The notes below the pieces were generated by a model that worked only from the letters and a program-made list of their open reading frames with translations, had not been told where the DNA came from and did not search any database. The position numbers were made by a program, and so were the translations under genes. A stretch of 64,000 nt of DNA, taken from contig CAVVEC010000015.1 in NCBI GenBank assembly GCA_963747105.1, forward strand, positions 1 to 64,000. Reading direction: 5' to 3'. Source of the DNA: CAVVEC01 sp963747105 (GTDB lineage Bacteria > Acidobacteriota > Terriglobia > Terriglobales > Acidobacteriaceae). Position 1 is the stretch's first letter, and the number at the start of each line of letters is the position of its first letter. Shown one piece after another: positions 9,291 through 18,033 of this stretch.

Positions 9291-11441
9291 ATGCGCCCCT
9301 ACGTCAAGTGTGCCCAGGAAAAGCTGGTGATTTGCGTCGTCGTGGCACTTGCTTTCACAACCCTGGCCTTCGCGAGTACAGACTTCCAAGTTAAGCCCGG
9401 CCGTTCAGCTGGACCCCTCAGCATGACCGTCGGCCCCGATAAGAACTTGTGGTTTGCTGAGTTGTATGGAGAGAAAATCGGCAATATCACCACGAGCGGA
9501 GTCGTGACTGAATTCAAGATACCCGGCTCTCAATCCCTGGTCGGGATTGCCAGCGGGCCGGACGGAAACATCTGGTTTACCGACCAGTTCACGGGAAAGA
9601 TCGGACGCATCAACACCAGCGGCAAACAGTTAAAGCAATTCTCCTTGCCCGTTGGAAGTTTTCCGCAGGGCATGGCCGTCGGTCCAGATGGAAACCTCTG
9701 GTTTGTCGATCAAAAGAAGAACGGTTTATTCAAGATCGGCAAAATCAGCACGTCCGGCACAATCACCGAGTACGCTGCGAATGTAAATGGCGGCGCCTTC
9801 CAGGATTCCATCTATTATGCGCAAATCGTCGCTGGACCCGATGGAAACCTCTGGTTTACCAACTGGCAAGCTGGCGGAGTGGGAACAAATCTGGTCGGCA
9901 GGATTACGCCTAAAGGTAAAGTGACTACTTTCTCGATGCTGGATACACCGGTGGGCATTTGTGCGGGCCCAGACGGAAACTTGTGGGTGACCGAATACAG
10001 TCACGTCGCGCAAGTTACAACGTCAGGGGTAGAGACCGAATTCGCCATCACGGGTGGCGGTTTTGATGGCATTACTACAGGACCGGACGGGAACATCTGG
10101 TTCACAGAGTTCGGCAAGCTCGGATATGTTACGCCGCAGGGCGCGGTCACGGAGTTCAAGCGAAGCGAGTTTGCTGCCTTCTCCTATTTAAGCGGTATTA
10201 CGTCCGCCCCCGATGGCGCCCTGTGGTTTCTCGGAAACCAAACCAGCAATATTGGCCGAATTACCACCAGCGGACAACTGACCAACACCTACGCGTTAAA
10301 TGCCGGTTCCGTACCCTGGTGGGACACGCCGGGACCTGACGGTGCCGTATGGTTCACGGAGCTGACGGCTAACCAGGTTGGGCGAATCGACAGCAGTGGG
10401 AAGGTATCGAGTTTTCCCATCACAACGCAGAACTCTGGCGCCGCTGGAATCGTGACGGGTTCCGATGGCAACTTATGGTTTACCGAACAGAACCCAAATC
10501 AGGTGGCAAAGATTACGACTTCGGGCACAGTTACGGAGTACCCGATTTCGGGTTATGGATTGTGGGGAATCACCGCCGGGCCCGATGGCAATCTGTGGTT
10601 TACCGAGTGGTACTCCAACAACATTGCCAAAATCACGACGAGCGGCACAGTCACCGAGTATGCTTTGCCGACACAATCAAGCGGTCCGCAATATATTACT
10701 CCCGGACCTGACGGAAAAATGTGGTTTACGGAGAGCAGCGCCAGTCAAGTTGGCAGCATCAACACGGACGGCTCCAACATCGTCGAGTATCCACTTGGTT
10801 CGGGTAAGGTGCCGGGTCCGATCGTGGCCGGAAGTGACGGTAATTTGTGGTTCATTGAGAATACGATCTCCGGCGCTGTCGGCAGCATTTCCACTTCCGG
10901 CAATGTAAAAGAATATTCCGTGCCCATCCAAGGCTATCCGCAAGGCATCACTGCAGGCCCGGACGGCGCTTTGTGGTTCGAAAGCTACTATCCGAACGTG
11001 GTCGAACGAATTACAACTGGGGGTGTTTTCAGCGAAGTGCCAGTCACGGTCGAGAATGCCCAAGCCAACCAGAGTGCGGTCGGAACGGATGGAAAACTGT
11101 GGGTAGTGGACGGCAGTGGCGGTGCCATCAGCCGTTTGAGTGCAATCGGAGGAACCGGCGGTTCGATCAAGGCGAGTCACGGAAAACCTTTCAAGGGCGC
11201 GGTTGCCAGTTTCGTGGACGGCACGCCAACGGCCACGCAGGCCGATTTTAAGGCGACCATCAACTGGGGAGACGGCACGAAGTCTTCCGGCACAGTTTCC
11301 GGATCAACGGGAGGCCCCTTCAAAGTAAGCGGCACCCACACCTACCAGAAAGCGGGAACGTTCAAGCTTCTGGTCTCGCTGCACGACAATAAGGACAACT
11401 CGGACTACCAAGCGAGTCCGGGCAAAGCCACGGTCAAGTGA
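9291..11441 (+). CDS. Secreted Vgb-like (streptogramin-lyase-type) propeller with PKD-like tail
   Basis: A 716-aa exported protein. Residues 1-29 form a signal peptide (LVICVVVALAFTTLAFA). From about residue 40 to 610 there are a dozen or more repeats of roughly 42 aa with the core GPDGNLWFTE...IGRITTSG, the pattern of virginiamycin B lyase beta-propellers. The last 90 residues (KPFKGAVASF, ATINWGDGTKSSG, GTHTYQKAGTF) look like a PKD/Ig-like domain. With more repeats than a 7-bladed enzyme needs, it may form two propellers. Antibiotic-lyase activity should not be assumed; such proteins are common in Acidobacteriota and mostly uncharacterised. Confidence 0.85.
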   Translation: MRPYVKCAQEKLVICVVVALAFTTLAFASTDFQVKPGRSAGPLSMTVGPDKNLWFAELYGEKIGNITTSGVVTEFKIPGSQSLVGIASGPDGNIWFTDQFTGKIGRINTSGKQLKQFSLPVGSFPQGMAVGPDGNLWFVDQKKNGLFKIGKISTSGTITEYAANVNGGAFQDSIYYAQIVAGPDGNLWFTNWQAGGVGTNLVGRITPKGKVTTFSMLDTPVGICAGPDGNLWVTEYSHVAQVTTSGVETEFAITGGGFDGITTGPDGNIWFTEFGKLGYVTPQGAVTEFKRSEFAAFSYLSGITSAPDGALWFLGNQTSNIGRITTSGQLTNTYALNAGSVPWWDTPGPDGAVWFTELTANQVGRIDSSGKVSSFPITTQNSGAAGIVTGSDGNLWFTEQNPNQVAKITTSGTVTEYPISGYGLWGITAGPDGNLWFTEWYSNNIAKITTSGTVTEYALPTQSSGPQYITPGPDGKMWFTESSASQVGSINTDGSNIVEYPLGSGKVPGPIVAGSDGNLWFIENTISGAVGSISTSGNVKEYSVPIQGYPQGITAGPDGALWFESYYPNVVERITTGGVFSEVPVTVENAQANQSAVGTDGKLWVVDGSGGAISRLSAIGGTGGSIKASHGKPFKGAVASFVDGTPTATQADFKATINWGDGTKSSGTVSGSTGGPFKVSGTHTYQKAGTFKLLVSLHDNKDNSDYQASPGKATVK

Positions 11442-11448
11442 ACGAACC

Positions 11449-11600
11449 TTGGGTAGTGGCTCAGGTGAAATGCCGTGGCTTACGGACGGCGTCAGCCTGA
11501 GTTTGCGAAGGATCTTGAGTGTAGCGGATAAGCCCATTGGCCTGGGAAAAGGGCCGCTGCGCGCGAGATCCTTCGGGACTGAAAGTCCCTCAGGACGACG
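11449..11600. repeat. Intergenic inverted-repeat element
   Basis: CGAAGGATCT at 11506-11515 is exactly complementary to AGATCCTTCG at 11566-11575. The core, AGATCCTTCGGG followed by CCCTCAGGACGAC, resembles the cores of the MITE-like elements at 45455 and 58662 (CCAGATCC ... CTCAGGATGACA). The left part GGGTAGTGGCTCAGGTG recalls their left end. A clear right end is not visible. Confidence 0.45.
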
Positions 11601-11690
11601 GAGCGTCGAACTTGAACTCCAGATGGCGGCGATAGGAAAGAGCGCCGCCACTGCCGGAGCAGTCCGCTGTCCTGCTTTACAATCGTCTTT

Positions 11691-12553
11691 GTGCCTGTTC
11701 TTCGCAACCTGCGCGTCACGCTGGAGATGATCAAGTGGGAGCACTCGATTTTCGTGCTGCCCTTTGCGCTCTGTGGCGCCATGCTGGCGGCAAATGGAGT
11801 GCCTAACGGCCATGCGCTGGCCTGGATCATTGTCGCGATGGTGGCGGCTCGGTCGGCGGCGATGGCATTCAATCGCCTGGCCGATGCGTCCATTGATGCT
11901 GCTAACGCGCGCACCCGGACCCGCGCCCTTCCTACAGGTATGCTCACACCGGGATTTGTCGCAACCTTCGTGCTGGTTTCCTGCGTCATATTTGTTTTCG
12001 CGGCCGCGCAACTCAACCGGCTTTCGTTTGTTCTTTCCCCGGTCGCGCTGGCGATACTTTTGCTCTACTCCTATACCAAGCGCTTTACCCGCTGGTCGCA
12101 TCTGGTCCTGGGTTTCGCCATGGGGATCGCGCCCTCCGCTGCCTGGATCGCGGTCCGCGGATCGCTCGATCCGCGAATCCTGCTGCTAACCGCCGCCGTC
12201 ACATTCTGGGGCGGCGGCTTCGATGTGCTCTACGCGTGCCAGGATTTTGATTTCGACCAGCAGGCCGGGCTGCACTCCATTCCGCGCTATTGCGGCATCA
12301 GCAAGTCGCTGTGGATCGCACGGTTGTTCCATCTGATCATGCTGCTCCTGCTGGTGGGTCTGGTCGTCGTTTTCGGATTGGGTTCGCTGGCGATAGCGGG
12401 AGTAGCGGCGGTCGCTCTGCTTCTCACCTATGAACATTCGCTGGTCTCGCCCGGGGATCTTCCAAACTCAACGCCGCATTTTTCACCATGAACGGCGTGA
12501 TCTCGGTCGTGTTCTTTCTGTTTGTCGCGGGAGATGTGTGGGCAAGGAAGTAA
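11691..12553 (+). CDS. mqnP: UbiA-family prenyltransferase, probable MqnP, late frameshift
   Basis: A membrane prenyltransferase of about 287 aa when restored. It opens with VTLEMIKWEHSIFVLPFAL and has the first Asp-rich motif in NRLADASID with the downstream RTRALPTG. The second motif is CQDFDFDQQAGLHSIP; several membrane helices follow. The annotated frame runs off into NSTPHFSP at 12491. One missing base near 12465 restores LNAAFFTMNGVISVVFFLFVAGDVWARK, ending at 12553, which is the expected last helix. GTG 11691 is the likely start. It lies directly before mqnE, so a role prenylating the futalosine-pathway naphthoate is likely; ubiquinone synthesis is less likely here. Confidence 0.82.
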
Positions 12554-12712
12554 AGCGGGCGCTTCGTTCCCAACTTGAAGCCGAGCTTCGGGCCTCGATT
12601 ATTCCGGCGGCTGTGACTTCTAACCGCTGCCTGGGTTATCATCGAAGTAAATGCCCAACGTGCATCCTTTTCAGACAGACGATTCCCGGCGGCTGAGCCG
12701 ATCCACGATAAG

Positions 12713-13783
12713 GTGCTGGCCCGTGAGCGCTTGAACCCGGACGACGCGCTCGCCCTGTATCGCACCGGAGATATCCTGGCCGTCGGCTGGCTGGCCAATT
12801 CCGTGCGCGAGCGGATGCACGGCGACAAGACCTACTTCAACGTCAATCGCCACATCAATCCGACGAACGTCTGCGTGGCCGCTTGCCGCCTGTGTGCCTT
12901 TGGCCGCAAGAAAGATACGCCCGGCGCCTACACCATGGCCCTCGAAGAGGCTTTCGAGACCGCTGCCTCCGGCTACAGCGAGGCGGTCACGGAGTTTCAC
13001 ATCGTCGGCGGATTGCATCCCGATCTGCCGTTCCAGTATTTTCTCGATCTGATTTCCGGACTGAAGCAGCGTTTTCCGCAGGTTCATCTCAAGGCGTTCA
13101 CCATGGTGGAGGTGGCTTATTTGGCGAAGCGTGCCAAGTTTTCGATTGGCGAGACGCTGGAGCAGTTGAAGACCGCCGGTGTGGATTCGCTGCCCGGCGG
13201 CGGCGCGGAGATTTTTGCCGACCGGGTGCGGCACATCATCTGCGATCACAAGATTGACGGCGATCAATGGCTCGAGACGGCGAAGCTGGCCCATCAGATC
13301 GGGTTGAAATCCAACGCGACCATGCTTTATGGCCACGTGGAGAACGACGAAGACCGCGTGGACCATCTGCTCAAGCTGCGTGCTCTGCAGGATGAAACCG
13401 GCGGCTTCCAAACCTTTATTCCGCTGGCATTCCACCCCGATAACACGCCGCTGCAGCATCTGCCGAAAACCACGGGCATGCTCGATATCAGGCAGATCGC
13501 GGTCAGCCGACTGGTACTCGACAACTTCCCGCACATCAAAGCCTACTGGCAGATGATGACCGCGAAGATCGCGCAGATTGCGCTGCGCTTTGGCGCCGAT
13601 GATATTGACGGAACGGTCATCGAAGAAAAGATCTACCACGATGCCGGCGCCACCACGCCGCAAGGCATGCGGCGACAGGAATTGGTGCGCCTGATCCGCG
13701 AAGCTGGCCGCGAACCCATCGAGCGCGACACGCTGTATCGCCCAGTGACGCGGACGGAGACGTCGGTCACGGTGGCGGTGTAG
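12713..13783 (+). CDS. mqnE: Aminodeoxyfutalosine synthase, radical SAM
   Basis: A 356-aa cytoplasmic radical SAM enzyme of the futalosine menaquinone pathway, joining SAM and 3-[(1-carboxyvinyl)oxy]benzoate. The 4Fe-4S cluster motif CVAACRLC (CX3CX2C) sits near residue 55 after NVNRHINPTNV. FHIVGGLHPDLPF, LPGGGAEIF and SNATMLYGH are typical of MqnE/MqnC; FQTFIPLAFHPDNTP and the overall pattern favour MqnE. Start is uncertain: GTG 12713 is used, but codons upstream (AAEPIHDK) also look coding. ATG 12651 in a neighbouring frame could be the real start if one base is wrong. The preceding UbiA gene supports the pathway. Confidence 0.9.
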   Translation: MLARERLNPDDALALYRTGDILAVGWLANSVRERMHGDKTYFNVNRHINPTNVCVAACRLCAFGRKKDTPGAYTMALEEAFETAASGYSEAVTEFHIVGGLHPDLPFQYFLDLISGLKQRFPQVHLKAFTMVEVAYLAKRAKFSIGETLEQLKTAGVDSLPGGGAEIFADRVRHIICDHKIDGDQWLETAKLAHQIGLKSNATMLYGHVENDEDRVDHLLKLRALQDETGGFQTFIPLAFHPDNTPLQHLPKTTGMLDIRQIAVSRLVLDNFPHIKAYWQMMTAKIAQIALRFGADDIDGTVIEEKIYHDAGATTPQGMRRQELVRLIREAGREPIERDTLYRPVTRTETSVTVAV

Positions 13784-14023
13784 GGAAGCGTCAAAGAGTG
13801 AAATCCCCCAGTTGAGAGCAGAGCCTATCCGTCAAGAGCTAGCGTGCCCGCAATCAAAAGGAAACAGTATGGCCTTCGTTGTGTAAGTGCGAGGAAAATA
13901 CTTAAACGAATCCGCTACCGCAAGTGCAGCCGTCACAATCTGCAACGATCAACTTGGCGTCCTTTATTTGCATCTACCCGTCTTCCGCCGGGTGTAGAAT
14001 CGAACTGTAAGGAACCGGAATCT

Positions 14024-14044
14024 TCACGGGATCTGCTCCCGTGA
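14024..14044 (+). promoter_or_regulatory. Hairpin in the leader of the HPF-sigma gene
   Basis: An 8-bp perfect stem, TCACGGGA with TCCCGTGA, around a 5-nt loop. It ends 13 nt before ATG 14058 and just ahead of a GAGG ribosome binding site, so it could affect translation. The rest of 13784-14057 shows no gene. Confidence 0.4.
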
Positions 14045-14057
14045 TCCGAGGCCTGGC

Positions 14058-15169
14058 ATGAATGTCCACATCAGTTACCGAGATCACAAAACTCCCGACA
14101 TCGAAAAAGAAATCAACCACCTGATTGAGAAACTGCGCAAGCGGCTGCAGGTTTTCCGCCCGGAACTGGTGCATTTGAAGGGTGTGATCGAACAAAACTC
14201 GCCGCGCGAAGGGAACCACGGTTTCGCTGAACCTGCGACTGCCGTCCGGCCAGATGGCAGTGCAGGAGTCGCGCGTCCAGCGCTGCCGCCGCGGTCAAGG
14301 CGGCCGCCGACGACCTATTGCAGCAGATCGGCAAGCACAAAGATTTGCTGCGAAACTCGCACAACTGGCCGCGGCGCCGGGTGGTCGGATTTCCGCCCCG
14401 AGTCGCACGTTCCTTTCGAGGAGACGGTCGCCGCGGTGCAGGTGCCGACGGCTTCTTCCGATGACGTCCGTTCCTACGTCAACGCCAATCTAGCTCGCTT
14501 GGAGCGTTTTGTCGAGCGCGAATTTTATTTCCGTGAGACCGCTGAGGAGATCATTCCCGACTCCATCAGCAAAGAAGAAGTCATCGACGAAGCCATCGCC
14601 CGCGCTCTGGGCGAATGGCAGCGAGAAGCCGGAACGTCTGGCACTCGAGCCCTGGCTTTACCGTCTGGCTATGCGCGCCATCGACGATCTCTCCGACCGG
14701 AGCCCGGAGAGCCTGTCCTCCGTTCATTTGGAGGATTCGGCGCGGCGCCAGAATGTGCGGGCCAGCGACGAGCCGGAACTGCAGTATCCACCAGCCAGAC
14801 GAAACCTTGACCGAGGAAAGCGTGATCGCCGACCGTCGCACCGCTACTCCCGAGGACATCGCCTCCTCCGACGAGATGATCACGCTGGTGCAATTTGCCC
14901 TGGATGGCGCCAGCCGCGCCGACCGCGAATCCTTTATCCTGCACGCCATCGAGGGATTCTCGGTGGAGGAAATCGCCGCCATCACCGACCGTAAGCCGGA
15001 AGAGGTGCGCGCCTCGATCGAGTCCGCGCGCGAGCACTTGCGCCGCTCCGCGCTGCTGGCTAGCCGCTTCAGGGAAAGGGTGACCGCCTGGTTCAAGCCG
15101 GCTAAAAGGCTAAAAGCCGCTACAGCACTCAGGAGAAATCGTAATGATTACCCGCGAAGATATCCGTGA
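14058..15169 (+). pseudogene. HPF/RaiA hibernation factor fused to sigma-like domains, multiply frameshifted
   Basis: ATG 14058 follows GAGG. The N terminus MNVHISYRDHKTPDIEKEI, then LRKRLQVFRPELVHLKGVIEQ, LNLRLPSGQMAVQES and DDLLQQIGKHKDLLRNSHNW, reads as a ribosome-hibernation (S30AE/HPF) domain of about 110 aa. After a linker comes SYVNANLARLERFVEREFYF, SKEEVIDEAIARALGE and LALEPWLYRLAMRAIDDL, which resembles sigma region 2. Then PEDIASSDEMITLVQFAL, RESFILHAIEGFSVEEIAAI and SAREHLRRSALLA give an ECF-type region 4. Segments occupy all three frames with at least five breaks (near 14215, 14272, 14390, 14610 and 14790). The 3' end is uncertain and overlaps the next gene. HPF and sigma homologies are seen directly; one fused polypeptide is an inference from codirectional, gap-free order. 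Confidence 0.65.
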
Positions 15170-16326
15170 GTTGGCTCAATTCCGAACTGAACTGATGAGG
15201 GATGCGCGCTCAGCTTCTATTTCGAGCCACGCACTCCGCAGAACAAATCCCACCGGGAAGAGGCGATTCTCGTCAAGGACCTGGTTCGCAACGCACTGCG
15301 CGAGGCCGAGAAGCAACGGTAAGAACGGCTGCGCCCGGCTGACCTCAACCGTATCCTCGAATTGGCCGAGAATCTGCACGGCAATCAGGCGCGCGCCAAG
15401 GCCGTATTCGCCTGCGCCGCCCAAGTTCTGGCGCGAATTCGATTTGCCGTCACAACTGTCGGCAACCGAGTTTTTGTGAACCGCCAATTCCATCTCAAGC
15501 CTCTGGCCCAGCTTCTGGGCGCGCAGCCTCGCGGTATGGGTGGCGCTGGTCGATCGTCAGAAGGCGCGCTTTTTGATTTGCGGTTGGACGAATTGAAAGA
15601 GCGGGAAGCATTGTTCCGCACGCTGCATCCGCAAAAAGGCCGCAGGGATGGTTTCGCGGGCTACGAGGGCGGTCATGCCCAACGCCGGTGCAGGACGAGG
15701 CGCTGCATCATTTCAAGGATGTAGCGGGGCATCTCGCGAAGGCTGCCGTGAGGAGAGCCTTCGAAAAGTTGATCATTGGCTGTCAGGATACGACTTGGCG
15801 CGAGCTGGAACCGTGCAACTCCATCCCTACGTGAAACAGCGGCTGCTGGGCCACTTCTCAGCCGATGTAGCAAGATGACAAGTCGAGCAGATTCGAGAAC
15901 AGGCCAGCCGGATTCTGCAGGAGTCGCTCGACTCAGCGCCGGCGCGAACTGGTGCGGGAAGTGCTCAACCAGGCTAAGAGCAATAGCCGCGGAGTGACTG
16001 GCTTGCGGCGGGTGTTGCGATCGCTGGAACTGGGCGAAGTGCAGACGCTCCTGATCGGAGAAAATTTTACCCACGCTGCCGTCGAGTGCACCGCCTGCGG
16101 CCATCTCGACGCCCACATGGTTCGTTATTGTCCCGGCCTGTGGCCGCGAGACTCGCGAGCATGGAAGACGTATGTAACGCGATGATTCCCATCGCCGATA
16201 CGCCGCGACATCGAATTGTTCTACGTAAACGATGATCCCGAATTCGACAGTGCCGGAAACATTGCCGCTTTGCTGCGCTTCCACGCCGATCAAACCAGGG
16301 GAAGCACCGTGCCCGCCGCTTCCTGA
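15144..16326 (+). pseudogene. Bacterial eRF1-like (baeRF-type) release/rescue factor, multiply broken
   Basis: ATG 15144 follows AGGAG. Rejoined frames give about 390 aa: MITREDIRELAQF, then LSFYFEPRTPQNKSHREE, AILVKDLVRNALREAEKQR, DLNRILELAENLHGNQARAK, FVNRQFHLKPLAQLLGAQ, VWVALVDRQKARF and FEKLIIGCQDTTW. Further on are RLLGHFSADVA, EQIREQASRILQESLD, RGVTGLRRVLRSLELGEVQT and a zinc-ribbon pattern CTACGHLDAHMVRYC followed by GRETRE-like residues. This is the layout of archaeo-eukaryotic release factor 1 relatives found in bacteria. There are about eight frameshifts plus an in-frame TAA at 15320-15322 and a TGA near 15877. No GGQ loop is obvious, so peptidyl-tRNA hydrolysis is not demonstrated. 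It is tandem with the HPF-sigma gene, suggesting a joint ribosome stress role. Confidence 0.6.
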
Positions 16327-16482
16327 GACTAGCCACGTGGACCGATTTTCCTTGGCTTGCCTTTCCTTTGCGATCTTTGCGTACTTTGCGGTTCAAAGCT
16401 TTTGATCTTCCTAACTACCTGCCACTAGAAACTGATATGCTGGCGGACGCTTCCCCAGTTCTAATTCCGACGGAGGAACGTC

Positions 16483-17736
16483 ATGACCGTTTCGCGGCGC
16501 GATTTTCTTTCCAGCGCTGTGGTCGGCTCTCTTGGGCTCGGCCTGTCGAGCCGCCAGAGTTCGGCCCAAGAGTCGAAGAAGCCTGAGCCAAACTCCTCAT
16601 CTGGCAAGCGACCCATCATCATCTGTGCCCACAATGGCTACGACTATCTCGATGACGCCTATGCTTTCCTGGCCGGCGGCGGGGACACATTGGATGCCGC
16701 GCTGAAAGTCGTACAGGGCCCGGAAAATGATCCCAATGACACCAGCGTCGGACTCGGCGGCTTGCCCAACGAAGAAGGCGTGGTGGAGCTCGATGCCTGC
16801 TGCATGCACGGGCCCACGCGGCGCGCAGGCTCGGTCGGCGGCGTGCGCAACATCAAGAATGTGTCTCAGGTTTCGAAAGCTGTGATGGACCACACCGGCC
16901 ATGTGATGCTGGTGGGTGAGGGCGCTGAGCGCTTCGCCGTCGCTATGGGCTTCCCGCGCGAGAATCTGCTGACCGACCATTCGCGCAAAATCTGGCTGCT
17001 ATGGAAGGAATATCACTCGACTGAAGATTGGTGGGGGCCGGGTCTGGCCGATCCGCATTGGCAGCCGCCCGATGCGAAGCCGCAGTCCAAGGTCTGGCAG
17101 GAGCGAGTTCGCCGCCTGGAAGAGCGCGCCGCTGATCTGGGCATCGCGCCCGAATACCGCAGCCAGGCCATTTACAAAGTGCTGTTCCCGCCCACCGGCA
17201 CGATTCATTGTTCGGCGTTGAACGAGAAGGGCGAGATCTCCGGCTGCACCACCACCAGCGGTCTGGCCTGGAAACTTCCCGGACGCGTGGGCGATTCCCC
17301 CATCATCGGCGCGGGTTGTTACACCGATCAGGACGTGGGCTCGGCGGGCGCCACCGGCAGCGGGGAAGAAAATATCAAGGTTGCGGGCGCGCACACCATC
17401 GTCGAAAACATGCGCCACGGCATGTCTCCGCTGGAAGCCGGCATGGACGCGCTCAAGCGCATCGCCCGCAACTACAACAACGACATGAGCAAGCTGCGCT
17501 TCGTGGACATGACGTATTACATCCTTCGCACAGACGGCGCCCACGCCGGGGTGTCGCTGTGGGAAGCGTATCCGCCTTCTTTCTGGGAGAGCCCTGCCGG
17601 CATCAAGCCGCATCAGATTGCGGTGCACGACGGCGCCAAGCGCTCGGAGAAAACCGTTGCATTGTTCAAAGGCGTGTCGCAGGATTTCCCGCCTCCTCCA
17701 AGAATTCCGGCGGAAGAGATGAAGCAGTTTAAGTAA
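16483..17736 (+). CDS. Tat-exported N4-(beta-N-acetylglucosaminyl)-L-asparaginase (Ntn hydrolase)
   Basis: A 417-aa exported Ntn hydrolase. The signal MTVSRRDFLSSAVVGSLGLG is a textbook twin-arginine peptide. The alpha chain contains CAHNGYDYLDDAYAFLAGGG and GLGGLPNEEGVVELDACCM. The autocleavage site is in ISGCTTTSGLAWKLPGRVG, with the first Thr of the TTSG run as the probable nucleophile of the beta chain, followed by GDSPIIGAGCY and GSGEENIKV. The family removes Asn-linked GlcNAc (aspartylglucosaminidase) or acts as a plant-type asparaginase; the sequence does not separate these. Intact and monocistronic. The gap 16327-16482 holds only the promoter region. Confidence 0.88.
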   Translation: MTVSRRDFLSSAVVGSLGLGLSSRQSSAQESKKPEPNSSSGKRPIIICAHNGYDYLDDAYAFLAGGGDTLDAALKVVQGPENDPNDTSVGLGGLPNEEGVVELDACCMHGPTRRAGSVGGVRNIKNVSQVSKAVMDHTGHVMLVGEGAERFAVAMGFPRENLLTDHSRKIWLLWKEYHSTEDWWGPGLADPHWQPPDAKPQSKVWQERVRRLEERAADLGIAPEYRSQAIYKVLFPPTGTIHCSALNEKGEISGCTTTSGLAWKLPGRVGDSPIIGAGCYTDQDVGSAGATGSGEENIKVAGAHTIVENMRHGMSPLEAGMDALKRIARNYNNDMSKLRFVDMTYYILRTDGAHAGVSLWEAYPPSFWESPAGIKPHQIAVHDGAKRSEKTVALFKGVSQDFPPPPRIPAEEMKQFK

Positions 17737-17743
17737 TCGGCGT

Positions 17744-17935
17744 TGAACCACGTGGGGACGGAAGCCCTCGCCCGCCGCTGGCATCGCCCAAGCCGTGGGG
17801 CACCATCCTTCCGCGCTTTTTGCGGAAGGGTGGGAGGCGAGGATGCGTGAACCACGTGGGGACAGCCGCCCTCGGCTGTCCAGGCGGAGCGCAGCTCCGC
17901 AGCCCTTGTGTGGCGCGGACACTCCTGTCCGCGTG
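17744..17935. repeat. Repeat cluster with inverted family-C unit
   Basis: Two copies of AACCACGTGGGGACRG lie about 100 bp apart (near 17746 and 17851). They are followed by small palindromes GGACAGCCGCCCTCGGCTGTCC-like (17860-17881) and GCGGAGCGCAGCTCCGC (17884-17900). Then comes GCGGACACTCCTGTCCGC (17915-17932), preceded by CTTGTGTGGC. The last unit is the exact reverse complement of 20979-20996. The 17737-18033 gap contains no gene. Confidence 0.65.
17803..17833. terminator. Strong hairpin downstream of the asparaginase gene
   Basis: CCATCCTTCCGC pairs with GCGGAAGGGTGG (12 bp, one G-T) around the loop GCTTTTT. It lies 66 nt after the asparaginase stop. The T-run is in the loop rather than after the stem, so termination is possible but not certain. 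Confidence 0.4.
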
Positions 17936-18033
17936 GGAAGGCAGGCGGGACGATTTGGGGATGGCGGTTCTCGCCCACGTCTCGAACCCCGAGACGTGCG
18001 GCATGCGGCACCGAGCATACGGAGAACACAAGA

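Noticed and set aside
13844..14044. 66-aa ORF upstream of the HPF-sigma gene
   Set aside because: No ribosome binding site, Arg/Ser-rich composition, and it runs through the leader hairpin.
16999..18018. Long antisense ORF (339 aa) over the asparaginase gene
   Set aside because: It is a GC-driven shadow of a well-supported Tat-exported enzyme; its residues are Arg/Gly-rich and match no fold, and it runs into the repeat cluster.
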